Shown here in pieces: positions 11,101 through 20,884 of a stretch of 64,000 bases of DNA. Location of the stretch: assembly GCF_910592395.1 (NCBI RefSeq), contig NC_088324.1:6846953-6910952 (forward strand), written 5' to 3'. The notes under the pieces are model-generated. The model was not told where the DNA came from. It was given only the letters and a program-made list of their open reading frames with translations, and did no database searches. This DNA is from Lineus longissimus. Lineage: Eukaryota; Nemertea; Pilidiophora; Heteronemertea; Lineidae. The position numbers were made by a program, and so were the translations under genes. Positions within the stretch are counted from its first letter, which is position 1. The number at the start of each line of letters is the position of its first letter.

Positions 11101-14100
11101 ATGCCCAACTAAAAAGAAGTGCAATATAGAATGTTCTCAATTAAGTTGCATTTAATTAAGGACATTCTTTATTGTTCTTTACGGATTTCCCTTCAGGAAC
11201 AACTCAGTGAGTCATAGGGCCAGTATGATGACTGCATGATACAATCATTGCGTTCCTGAACATGATCTACGCAATGGACATGCCGTATAGAAGAGGCCAC
11301 AACACCTTTCAACATGTTCAATAGAAAATTATTGCAAACGACCTGATGAGCATAATAAAGGCATATTGAAATGGTTATGGTTATCTCACTTTCAAAGGCA
11401 CAAATTCGAACCTATGACAATAATCGTGGCAGTACATTACTTAGCAAGTTGTGTCACATTCGTGATATGACAGTAACAGCTCATCCACCAGAACATGGCT
11501 ATTATGTCCTGTTTAATTCATCAGCATTCAAATGACTACACATATACAGAAATCGGGAAAAATCGGACTCAGAAAATTTGGCCTACGCGCATGAAACGAT
11601 GTAGCAAGTGGGAGTTTCCCGTAAGAGCAAAATTTGATAATGATGATATTACAGTTATAACAAACAAATGTGTTCACGACTATGGCAAGCGAAGTGTCCA
11701 GTTATTTTAACAACTTATAGTTCTTCAATAAAACTTGGTTTTATGGCTGATAAACTAAGTTTATTTTGAAAACAACCTATATTTTCTCCTAATAAAACAG
11801 GTTGTTTTAATAAAACCTATGTTCTTTCCTAATTAACTAGGTTTATGTCCATAAAAGTGAAGTTTCGGAAAGAAACCAGGTTTTATGCCCTAAAAGTTTT
11901 TCACCCATCTGTAATAAACCTGGTTGTTTGAAAAAAATATTGGTTGGAATTCACCAAGGTGTCTTATCTGTCGTTTAAGTGCTGTACGCGAACAAATGTG
12001 GTAAAACGCACGATCATCGCGCTCTGAAAGTTAAACAGCTAGGCCAAAACATTTCTCACAGGCATACTTCGGTCATTTCCGAGAGCGTCATTGCCTATGA
12101 TGGATGGAACACTCGCGTTATTTGAGCTTGTACAGGAAGGGGCAGCTGCAGAAGAGTAGTTGCCCCACCCTCGTGCAGAGAGGATTTACGAGGAACGGCT
12201 GGACCATGTGACAAAATTTAGCGACAAGAAATTCGTAAAACGGTACAGGATCTCGAAAGAAACTTTCAACTGGTTGCTTGGTGTGATAGAAAAGGACCTA
12301 ATGCTGCAACAGAGAAGAATCATGCGCTAATCCCAGTCCAGCAATTATCAGTGGCGTTACGGTTCTATGCAAGAGCATCGTTCCAAATAGACATAGGCGA
12401 CATGTGTGGAGTATCGCAGGCTACCGTCTGCCGGGCTATTCATCGTGTCACGGTTGCAATTTGTACCAGGAGAAGAGACTTCATGCACTTTCCAGTCACC
12501 CCTGAGGAACGGAGAGCTGCTGAAAGCGTCAATCAAATTGCTGGATTCCCTAGTGTTGTAGGTGCTATAGATGGAAGTCACATCGTAATCGCACATACTC
12601 GTGGCGACCGTGCATTACGTTACATGTGCCGAAAAGGCTGCTACAGCATCAACACTCAACTTACAGTTGACCATCAGCTGCTGTTCACCAACATTGTCGC
12701 TAGATAGTATTGCTCAGACCATGACTCGAGGATATTAGAAGAATCTGAGATATTTAGCAAATTTCGAACAGGAGAGTATCAAGGGATTTTGCTTGGTGAT
12801 CCAGCTTACACGTGCCGGACATTCATGCTAACCCCAGTTCGCAACCCAAGGACACCAGCAGAACATCGTTGCATCAATGCTCGGAGGCGTACCAGGGGAG
12901 TTAGCGAGTGGGCATTTGGGATTTGGAAGAAGAGGTTCCCATGTGTGTCAAAGGGGATGTACATTTATATGCTGCGAGTTACGTATTTCCATTGCGCGGC
13001 TGAACGAACAATGGTTCGACATGCATTTATTGACCGATTAAACCAGCCTTGTCCACATGCGGATAAAAAATCGATCATCGTGTCTTCCGAATAGCTGTTC
13101 AGACGATCGTTTATCCGTCCGCGGACAACACTGTTGTATCCTCCGTGTATCAGATAGTCGGTCTTTAATTGCACGCACGGTAAATGCCTTGGTAAATTCC
13201 AACCATTTTTTTAAACAACCTAAATTTTCTTCTAATAAACTAAGTTTTATTGAATAAATGGACGTTGAGGTGAGAAAACTTACATTTCAGGTGATATAAT
13301 ACAGGTTTTGTGTTCAAAAACCAGTATTTTTATCATAAAATATAGGTTTATGGAAAAAAAATTTCTTTATGCGGAAAGAATATTGTGTTTTTTTAATAAC
13401 TGGACAAACGGTGTGCGTATGGCAATCGGACTGTCCAGGTATTCAGACAGAAGGATGTTCTCGTCTCTAATCATCAGCCTTTCGTTTTGCCTGCGTATTG
13501 GATACAGGCAATGTGTGGCGTGACTTGGCCGGTGCTTCCTTGTTTTTTCTATCAAGTATTTCTTGCCTGGGGGAGCCGTGGAGGCGGGAGTTCCCAACCC
13601 TGAAACAAAGTGAAATTATTTTGAATATGTGTAATATGTGGGCATGAATTACAAAATGTAATTAGGAGGAAGAAGTAAAAATAGAGTGTTCTAAATGTCA
13701 ATTTTAACTTACCGTCAGAGGACTTGCTCTTTCCTCAACAGCAGTCAGTATTGACACCGGCCGGAGTGGCCGAGCCTGTGATTACCAGCAGCAGCAGCAG
13801 CCCCTGTAACGAAGTATAATTAGATTGATTATTTATCAAAATAATGATGGCATGAATTACATAATGCAATAGAGAGGAGGAAGTAAAAATGGGAGTGTTC
13901 TAAATGTAAATTTCAACCTACCAGTCAGAGGAGGCAATCTTTCCTCAACAGCAGTTGGGGGAGCCCCCAGCGCAGCCAGTTTCATTGACACCGGCTGCCG
14001 TGGGCAAGCCGGAGAAGTAGCAGCAACACCTGAAATAAAGAACAATCAGATTAAATATGTGCCAAAATAATGCTGGCATAAGTTGACAAATTTAATTGTG

Positions 14101-17100
14101 ATCGTAATTGAAAAGTAGGAAGGTTTTAAAAGTAAATGTTAACTCACCAGTGCTGGGGAGATTAGGGAGTGCTAGACTCCCAAACTTCTCGGGCAAAGTG
14201 CATTGCATCGGTATGGGCAACAGGGGTATCTGTCCAGGCCTTGGGTCTGCCCTGAGTTTCCGTGATTTGGGAATCTGCCCTCAACAAAATATAGGAACCA
14301 ATACGTTGACATTGAAGATAAGAGCATAGAATTGAAAAGCTGCCCTCACCAGTCCTGCTTTTGTAATGCAGGGTCGAAAAGATCATTTGTTGGGGCAACT
14401 ACCTTGTTGCCGGTTGAGCAGGGGTTGCCTTGGCAGTTGGTGTTTCCTGATTAACAGGCCCAATGGCCTTTGGTGTAGACCCTGCAAAAAAGTTATGTTG
14501 AGTAAAAAAAATTCAAGGGAAAAGCAGAATCAAGGTCACTGTGATTAGACAGCAAAGTCTAAATTTGATCAAAAATAATCGGTAAAAGAAATATAGACAA
14601 ATATTTACTAATCTCTTGGAGGTGAGGCAGCAACGGACGAATATGTCATTTGTCTAAAAACCTCTTTGTTTTTCTCTCTCCGTTCTTAAAGATTGAAAAG
14701 ATGTGAGAAATGGGTTTTATTTACTCTGGGCCTAATGTTGTGTCTGCAAAAAAGGCTTTGGGGTTTGAGGGTTTGAAGACACCTGAGTGCTCGTGGCAAG
14801 GATTCTGATCTGGTGATTAGGGCAAAATATATTCAAAATAGGTGCTCCTATGATGTGTAGGCCTATTATGTTCATCTATGATAAGCAGCGGAAATATGCC
14901 ACTTGTTCATCAATGGTATGGCAGCCCTAGTGGTTCACCATTATATCTAATAGATGCTGCCCCCTGGCAATAAGTGGTGGAACTAACCAGTTGTTACACG
15001 TATGGTAATAGGCCTATAGGACATACTATAGTGGCGAGTGAAGGGAAGGGGATTAAGGGGCGAACAATAGTGAAAACAACAATGGACACTTTACCTTGGT
15101 GGTCTGCAGTGTGATGAAGTCGACTTACTGAATCCGATTACCAAACTGATGCCTTCTCCTTCGGTGGTTGGATATTTATACTGCGTGTGTAAAAAAACGT
15201 GTCACACTTCAAGGGTTAATAATTCCTTTATTGCACTGCACTAAAATAAAGTTTATACTCTCAACTCGGCTCTTTAAGACCAGGCCAGACACCTCTTGCC
15301 CGCCCATTACATATCAATATTCATTGGGATATTGTATGAAGAAGAACCAATGACAGGTCAGAGACAGCATAGGCCTGTAATGAGCAGTCATAACTGTGAG
15401 TCGCCATTGGTGTGTCATCAGGCCTAGCTCTTTGTTGTGTTTGTTAAGTTTCGTGTTAATTTCACCTACCTGTATGTGGTTAGGTCATACTGTTGACTAT
15501 GAATTTTGATTTTGCTGTAATACAATAAATCCTCACTGGGTCTTTTTATTCCCCTTTATTAATGGTAGTCATAATGCATGAATTAGGAGATAGGCATAGT
15601 ACAACATGGATGCAAATGACGAGGAAGTCGGTATTGCTGCACCTTTGCCGAAAAGGCGCAGGAGTTACAGTATCAAGGAGAAAATTGCGTATCTTCGTGA
15701 TTTCTACACTGCATTAGATAATGGTACAGTAGCCGACCGACGGGAATTTGTGGAACACTACAGGATCCCTGAAGAGACATTCCGTAAATGGAATTTAGAG
15801 GAATTGGAACTTGCTCAGCGACCAAACAACGGCAATGCACGGAAGAAAAGAGCAAGGAATATCGGAACCTGGACAGAAGTTGAGGAACAAGTCCATGAAT
15901 GGGTTTTGGACCAGAGGGAGAAACGCCTCCCTGTTGCTGTGCAGGACATTCAGGAGAAAGCGTTGGAGTTGTATGTAGCCTGGTGGGACGATCTCACCGA
16001 AGAGAGACAAAATGAAATTGTCCATTCAAAGCCTATTCTTCATGATTTCCGAGCCTCATCTGGATGGGTTAATGACTTCATGAAGAGAAAGAACATTTCA
16101 TTTCGAAAGGCTAATAAGAACACCACAACTCTTCCCGCTGATGCTGCGGCTCGAGTCGAAATGTTTCGGAATGAAGCCACAGACACCATTGAAAGGATGG
16201 ATATTGAATTTCGTTTCGTGTTCAATATGGATGAAACATTCTTTCTTTTTGACTGTCGCCCTCTTTATACATGTAACACCAAAGGTGCCCGGTCTGTTGA
16301 TGTCAGGACGTCCAGGTCAAACACAAAGTTAGGCTGCACGGTTTCACTTTGCATCTCTGCCAGTGGGGGCAAGATGCCAGCTCATGTGACATTCCCTCGC
16401 CGAGGATTCGTTCGGAAGATTGCTGAACTGGAGAACCAGAACATCCCCGCTAATGTTAAAGTTACATCCTCCCAAACTGGATGGGTGAAAGAAGAGACGA
16501 TTGGACACTGGTTAGATGAGGTATTTCAGTCTGATATTGATGCCGAACACTGCGATCTTTTTTTGCTTCTGGTCGACACATATCGGGTGCACAGAACCGA
16601 ATACTTTGGATTGCGCACCACTGAGATGGGAGGTATCATTGACTTCATCCCAGCTGGCTGCACGTCACTCGTACAACCACTTGACGTTGCAGTCATGAAA
16701 TCCTTCAAGAGTAACGCCAAAACGCAATGGAAGATGTGGAAAATAGAACACACAGATGACGATGGTGCGTGTCTACCAGTGCAACTACTGGATGTGGTGA
16801 ACATTGTTAGCTATGCCTGGGAAGCCGTGGAACCCCGCGTAATTCTAAGCGGATTTGAAGCGTCATTCCGACCACGGGATATTGAGAACGGGCCTGCAGC
16901 ACCAATGGGCGATGATAACGACGAGGAGGCGGAGGAAGAGGATGGACTTGACTTTGTAGACGTTGAAAACGAACTTGTGCAGGAGTAATTGCAACAGACC
17001 AACGTGCATTACTACATGTGTGAATTTCGAATAGAATAAAGCATATCATAAAGTTATACCAAGTCATTGTTATCTGTAAGCTCAATTTTTAACGAAACAA

Positions 17101-19242
17101 ACTTTTCTGAAAAGAATACCATCAAACATTCATTTTGCAACACCCTGTCTAAACAAGTCAAACCCTGAGGTCAGCACATCCCAGGACACAGAAAGGTGAT
17201 CATGTAGCGATGAATGGTCACAATAATGCATGTTGATTTCATGAAAGCCAAACCATGAAGTCGGTGACAGGCCTACTTGCCAATCATAACATTACCCATG
17301 CAAAAGCACAACTCCAGTTCTCTCAACCAATAAGGTCTGACACGGATTTCTATAGGCCTAATACCCCTGGCTGCGAATGAATAACCATGAAACTTGGTAT
17401 TTGGTGGTATTTACCGGCCTGGTCTTATAGAGCCGAGTTGAGAGTATATAGGTCTGGTATTTATGTGCATATTCAGAACATTTTGTACAAAAAGCTTTGT
17501 TTTGTTTCTTTGTAATTTGTAATCTTCATTGTAAACTCATTTTATTGTAAACTCACAAAAATGTTTTGAACACAAATAAGTTTCAATAACAATTTCTTTT
17601 TGTTTACAATCTTTTCCTTTTCTAAAGTGCAGTGTGCAAAGTGCAGAGGTGCAAAGTGCAGAGGTGCAAAGTGCAGAGGTGCAAAGGTGCGAAAGTCAAG
17701 ACACTGGTGATAAATCCTGTAGATGGCGCAGTGAGGTTAGGTGCTTTTTAGGCTGTACATAGCTGATGATGTCGTATCATGTGTTGTGAATTTAAAACGA
17801 CCTCACATGACATCATACAGGATGCTTCACTAGCGTCAATTAACTGATTCAGTCAATGAAGGTATGGATCTCGCGAAACGAATGGCGGTGTCGTAGTCAA
17901 TTCAAATCGTTGGTTTCTTTTCTGGTAAATCAGTTATGGACAAGTTTCCGAATTAAGGGGGGGGGGGGTACTGAGCGTTACAACAGATCTGAACAGATCT
18001 GGACAATAGATGGCATTTTCACAAACCGCGTCACAGGTCAATAATGGAATATATGAAATCATGAAACAAATTTGTGTGATGACGCAGTGAATCAGGCTCT
18101 GTTAATTTCCTACTGCTGCCACGTGCTTGCAAAGTGCACCATGATAGGCCTCTGCCAACCTACTATGACCCTCTGGTGCAAGGCAATGAACCGGTTTTTA
18201 AAATCAGCGCAAATGGCAGCGTATCTTCAGAGTGCCCTGCCCATTGGTATCACATCTATAGAGTAAGTCCCCTCCCACAATCACCACCAAGTCCCTGGAA
18301 ATGATATCCCCTCGTTCTGCGTCTGACTCACCATCGCACCATGGTTGATTCTTGCTTAGGCCACACGCACACCACAATTTTGTTTCACCCTTTACCACAC
18401 CTTTTACGGTACAGGGACCATACTGAAACGGGAAAAAAAACACCTGTTTCATGTCTTGATCACTGTTAAGTGTTTGTCTTCAGAACACACAGGACTCACC
18501 TTTTTTTGCTTGGTGCAGGGATGAACCTTCTATGTGTATGTCAAATTTCCGCCAGATCTGAATTCAAATATGGCCATATTTGCAATTTTGTTTTTTTCTA
18601 AGGGCAATCGGACCGACGACGAGATCAATTAAGGTTGATGGAAACCTCCCCCAATTACGAACAATTCGACCAATTTGACGACAGCTGCATCAGTACTGAC
18701 TGCTTGAAGCTCAGACCTCAGAATGTGCGAATGTTTTCTCCAGGGATATCTGAAAGAGTTGGCGTGTGTCCAATTGCCCTTTGCACTAGAATGTAGACAA
18801 ACTGCAAAAAACTATCGAGGATGTCTGCAATGACATTCAGGTAATCCAGACATTCTTGACAAGCTATCATCTGCATCAAGAGCCTTCGGTCACCGCCTTG
18901 AACACTGTATAGCAATCGGTCGAGACCACACGTTTTAAGAGACAGGTAAACCACAATGACCCCAAAATATAATACTCGGTAGTCATAACTCATTTTGCAA
19001 TCAAACCATTACCAGAAAATTGGATGGATGTCAGTTACATGCTTCTAAAATTTGGTCCCTATCAGAGTAGCAGTTTAGAAGTAATTGGAAATAAAAAGTG
19101 GCAAAGGTTTTTTTAACACCTGGTATTTTTCATGCAATGCATGGTCAATAATAATGCTGCATAAAAAGCAACTTACCATTGCAACGGCAGGAAATAAATG
19201 GGTGTCATTCACATTTACTTCTTCTTTATCATCTGATGACAT
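8198..19242 (-). CDS. CISD3: CDGSH iron-sulfur domain protein, CISD3-like
   Basis: Two minus-strand exons join exactly at a CDGSH motif. Exon 18422-18332 encodes CACGLSKNQPWCDG and ends at GATG|GTGAGT. Exon 8427-8198 starts after CTCCAG and continues with SH, then a second motif CACKYTNDPPYCDATH, then a stop. Both fit C-X-C-X2-(S/T)-X3-P-X-C-D-X-(S/T)-H, whose three Cys and one His hold a 2Fe-2S cluster. Two such motifs in one chain is the mark of CISD3/MiNT, a mitochondrial matrix protein. After the second motif comes a tail of about 30 residues with six cysteines, which human CISD3 lacks. Two upstream exons are tentative: 19242-19177 (ATG, 22 codons, donor GTAAGT) and a 30-nt exon 18529-18500. 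With them the protein is about 138 aa, close to the family size, but no clear mitochondrial presequence is visible. The intron between the two certain exons is 9.9 kb and full of transposons. Confidence 0.82.
8817..9792 (-). CDS. RNase H-domain ORF, retroelement-derived
   Basis: An open frame of about 325 codons with an RNase H fold and the full acidic set: ATDGSV (D), SECEAFGDAF (E), ILTDSLSLV (D) and a final D in NERADKLA preceded by IPGHAGI. It degrades RNA in RNA-DNA hybrids; in this setting such domains sit at the C-terminus of non-LTR retrotransposon polyproteins. No reverse transcriptase is adjacent, so it is a 5'-truncated insertion or a single exon; a possible acceptor (ATACGCAG) lies at about 9784. 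It ends in a stop and has an AATAAA (minus strand, 8784-8779) just beyond. The composition is distinctly more GC-rich than its neighbours, and the frame is unbroken, which suggests recent arrival or retained function. It lies inside the large CISD3-like intron, on the same strand. Confidence 0.72.
9960..11015 (+). pseudogene. Decayed pogo/Tigger-type transposase, copy 2
   Basis: Three overlapping frames together cover a CENP-B-like DNA-binding region (10003-10293), the linker and first catalytic block (10133-10654) and the remaining catalytic core (10647-10979), so at least two frameshifts are needed. The first catalytic Asp is Asn here (NMNQT), the second Asp is kept (LLVVDRY) but its following His is lost, and the third block reads ALD rather than QPLD. 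It is related to but clearly diverged from both other Tigger copies in the window. Terminal repeats were not found. Confidence 0.83.
11016..11724. other. Unassigned intronic DNA
   Basis: There is no gene or clear repeat in this stretch between the Tigger relic and the Harbinger element. It lies within the long CISD3-like intron. Confidence 0.4.
11725..13253 (+). mobile_element. PIF/Harbinger-type transposon, decayed
   Basis: The transposase relic at 12097-13094 is bracketed by AT-rich ends. The left end begins TTCAATAAAACTTGGTTTTA at 11725. The right end, read in reverse from 13253, begins TTCAATAAAACTTAGTTT, giving a short imperfect terminal inverted repeat. Inside both ends are repeated words of the type AACAACCTA and (T)AAAC(C)TAGGTTTTAT, consistent with subterminal transposase-binding sites. 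A 3-bp target duplication typical of the superfamily could not be confirmed, so the exact ends are uncertain. Confidence 0.6.
12097..13094 (+). pseudogene. Harbinger (HARBI1-like) transposase relic
   Basis: The helix-turn-helix part (GVSQATVCRAIHRVT) is followed by the DDE nuclease core: VVGAIDGSHIVI, LLGDPAY and VSEWAFGIWKKRF carry the D, D and E. The frame is broken three times: an early TAG at about 12157, a frameshift near 12325, and a TAG at about 12704 where family members usually have Trp before the conserved HDSR. All three catalytic residues survive, so the decay is moderate. Harbinger elements normally carry a second gene for a DNA-binding partner; none is certain here, though exon-like pieces lie just to the right. 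Confidence 0.88.
13367..14485 (-). other. Cluster of exon-like units, tandemly duplicated
   Basis: On the minus strand there are at least four short open segments framed by good splice signals: about 14485-14404 (donor GTAGTT), 14276-14155 (donor GTGAGT), 14034-13921 (acceptor TTTATTTCAG, donor GTAGGT) and a last one 13605-13367 (acceptor TTGTTTCAG, stop at 13367). Several share phase 1 at both ends. The 13.63, 13.85 and 14.07 kb blocks are diverged copies of one roughly 215-bp intron-exon unit; one copy (around 13805-13731) has an in-frame stop in the shared phase. The predicted peptide is rich in Pro, Thr and Ala and matches no family I know. It could be a minor gene, an accessory gene of the neighbouring Harbinger element, or a chance-preserved relic. 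Confidence 0.35.
14486..15253. other. Unassigned intronic DNA
   Basis: I see no gene in this stretch. It ends at the TA that flanks the intact Tigger element. Confidence 0.4.
15254..17448 (+). mobile_element. Complete pogo/Tigger-type DNA transposon
   Basis: A single transposase gene is enclosed by terminal inverted repeats. The left end, from 15256, starts TACTCTCAACTCGGCTCT; the right end is its reverse complement ending at 17446. The match runs about 31 bp with one mismatch. A TA dinucleotide flanks each side (15254-15255 and 17447-17448), the target duplication expected for the Tc1/mariner/pogo group. The element is about 2.19 kb. It lies in the CISD3-like intron, opposite to that gene. 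Confidence 0.9.
15606..16988 (+). CDS. pogo/Tigger-type transposase, intact ORF
   Basis: An uninterrupted 460-residue frame. Residues about 15-75 form a first helix-turn-helix region beginning with a basic run; about 95-170 match a CENP-B/Tc5-type DNA-binding domain (WTEVEEQVHEWVL, GWVNDFMKRKN). The DDE core has Asp209 in NMDET, Asp324 in LLLVDTYRVH and Asp360 in QPLDVAVMKSF, giving DD35D spacing. The C-terminus is strongly acidic. The enzyme would bind the terminal repeats, cut them and paste the element at TA. The ATG at 15606 is the first in frame, about 350 bp inside the left end. An AATAAA lies at 17035-17040, 47 bp past the stop. Unlike its two relics in this window it keeps all catalytic residues. 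Domesticated POGK-type genes are an alternative, but the flanking TIRs favour a transposon. Confidence 0.93.
   Translation: MDANDEEVGIAAPLPKRRRSYSIKEKIAYLRDFYTALDNGTVADRREFVEHYRIPEETFRKWNLEELELAQRPNNGNARKKRARNIGTWTEVEEQVHEWVLDQREKRLPVAVQDIQEKALELYVAWWDDLTEERQNEIVHSKPILHDFRASSGWVNDFMKRKNISFRKANKNTTTLPADAAARVEMFRNEATDTIERMDIEFRFVFNMDETFFLFDCRPLYTCNTKGARSVDVRTSRSNTKLGCTVSLCISASGGKMPAHVTFPRRGFVRKIAELENQNIPANVKVTSSQTGWVKEETIGHWLDEVFQSDIDAEHCDLFLLLVDTYRVHRTEYFGLRTTEMGGIIDFIPAGCTSLVQPLDVAVMKSFKSNAKTQWKMWKIEHTDDDGACLPVQLLDVVNIVSYAWEAVEPRVILSGFEASFRPRDIENGPAAPMGDDNDEEAEEEDGLDFVDVENELVQE
17449..18331. other. Intronic DNA with a short minisatellite
   Basis: Most of this stretch is unassigned. It includes the minisatellite at 17625-17700 and a G homopolymer at about 17958-17969. 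Confidence 0.4.
17625..17700. repeat. Minisatellite, 16-bp unit
   Basis: Four to five tandem copies of a unit close to GTGCAAAGTGCAGAG. Confidence 0.8.
18530..19176. other. Probable intron of the CISD3-like gene
   Basis: This lies between the tentative first and second exons. A minus-strand open frame at 18993-18718 has no start context or known domain, so I do not call it a gene. Confidence 0.4.
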
Positions 19243-19382
19243 ATTTGACCATATATGAGACAAATCGAAGAATCAGTTGATGCATAAAACTAGATTATTG
19301 CAGAGAAACAGAGCCAAAAATGGTTAACACACGCAACGTGGTCCTTCGAATGTCAATACGCATGCGCACAACGTCAACAAGT
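19243..19382. promoter_or_regulatory. Shared CISD3-like/UCHL5 bidirectional promoter
   Basis: Only about 140 bp separates the proposed ATG of the minus-strand CISD3-like gene from the ATG of plus-strand UCHL5. It contains ACGCATGCGCAC (19358-19369), a near match to the NRF-1 palindrome, which is common in bidirectional and mitochondrial-gene promoters. The UCHL5 start ATGGCGTCC resembles the YY1 core ATGGCG overlapping an initiator codon. No TATA box is seen. The first exon of the CISD3-like gene is itself tentative. Confidence 0.55.
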
Positions 19383-20795
19383 ATGGCGTCCGCCGGCGAC
19401 TGGTGTTTGATTGAGAGCGATCCAGGAGTATTTACAGAACTAATAAAAGGATTTGGTAAATAAAATTCATAAATTCACAATACACTGAACACAAGGGTTC
19501 CTAAAATATGCATGTTGATAGGGTTTCTTGTATCTTGTGGTTGGCAACCGTCGTTATACCCAATTTTCTTGAGTTGTCATCATTTTTCGCCATGTCCCCA
19601 AACTAACGTAGGCCTACTGATGCATGATGATCATGATGAACTATAGGCCTATCAACTATTAAGTCAACTATACCACAGAATGTTGTATCGTAGATTTGAG
19701 GCCAAAGGCCCTTTATAGATGGATATCTGCATACGTCACAGCTAATTTGTAAACATCATGTGCGTGCACTTTCGTATCTCTTCAACATCATGCATGGTTT
19801 ACATGAAGAAAAGTTGTGACGTCTTGATGAGATTTCACTCGATGCTTAACCGATGATCAACGGCTGTTATTGTGACAAAATCTCGTCCAAGTTCTATTTT
19901 AAAATATCATGCATGTCACGAGATAGTGGGGAAAAACTCCTCGTATCCAAGTGAAACGAACAACGTCAACGATCGTGGACGCTGATATTGTTACGTCACA
20001 CCATCCCCTCTGTTGAGATACGAGTATGTGCGCGCAGCCAATGGTAATGACGTCATTTATGTAAACAAAGATATCCATCATTAGGGACGATCGATGAAAA
20101 TAACATGTAAATTTGGTTAAAAAAAGGTGATTTCTAACAAAAAAGTCCCCGAAAATGAGGTGTTCAATATAGATTAGGCACCCTTAGAAAGCCGAAAGGG
20201 GAGGTCATTGAGGATTGGTACGAGCACTGGCCCCCCTTAATTTTGCTGAGTGGGGGGGGGGGGGGGAGGATGTGATCTTTTTGAATCAACTCTTTTCTAT
20301 CACTATCAGTAACTACAGGTCAGGTCGAACTCGCGAACCCAGGTGCACTCTCAATATCGAGTGTAAGGTACCAAGATGCAATTCGTGAAAAATACTCGGA
20401 AAAGCAAGTGTACTCGCTTTCTCGAGTGTGATATCCCGTGAGTCACTGCGCCGATCGTACTTGAAATACCAGGTATACTCGCGTTATCGAGTTGTTATTA
20501 AAGAACACCTGCGGGGCTAATCGTGCACTTGACTGATCGAGTTTGGAAAACCTTGCGATTTCGAGTATTTTATCCCACCATGCTTTGCAAGAGATAGTTA
20601 CTTCCGCTCGATTCTCTTAGCAGACGACAAGCTCCGGTTAATTGGCGTGCCAACACTAACAGTGACTGGGGCCTGATGGGACGTTTTTAAGTTTCCGTTT
20701 CGAGTGTTTTTAATGCCTCAAACGTCTCAGGAGTTTGTTTTTTTAGCTCACCTCTTAGCAGAGGTGAGCTTATCCCATACCGTGGCGTCCGTCGT

Positions 20796-20884
<89 letters not shown>

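Noticed and set aside
18718-18993. Minus-strand 91-codon frame upstream of the CISD3-like exon
   Set aside because: It does not splice in phase with the CISD3-like exons and shows no known domain; treated as intron.
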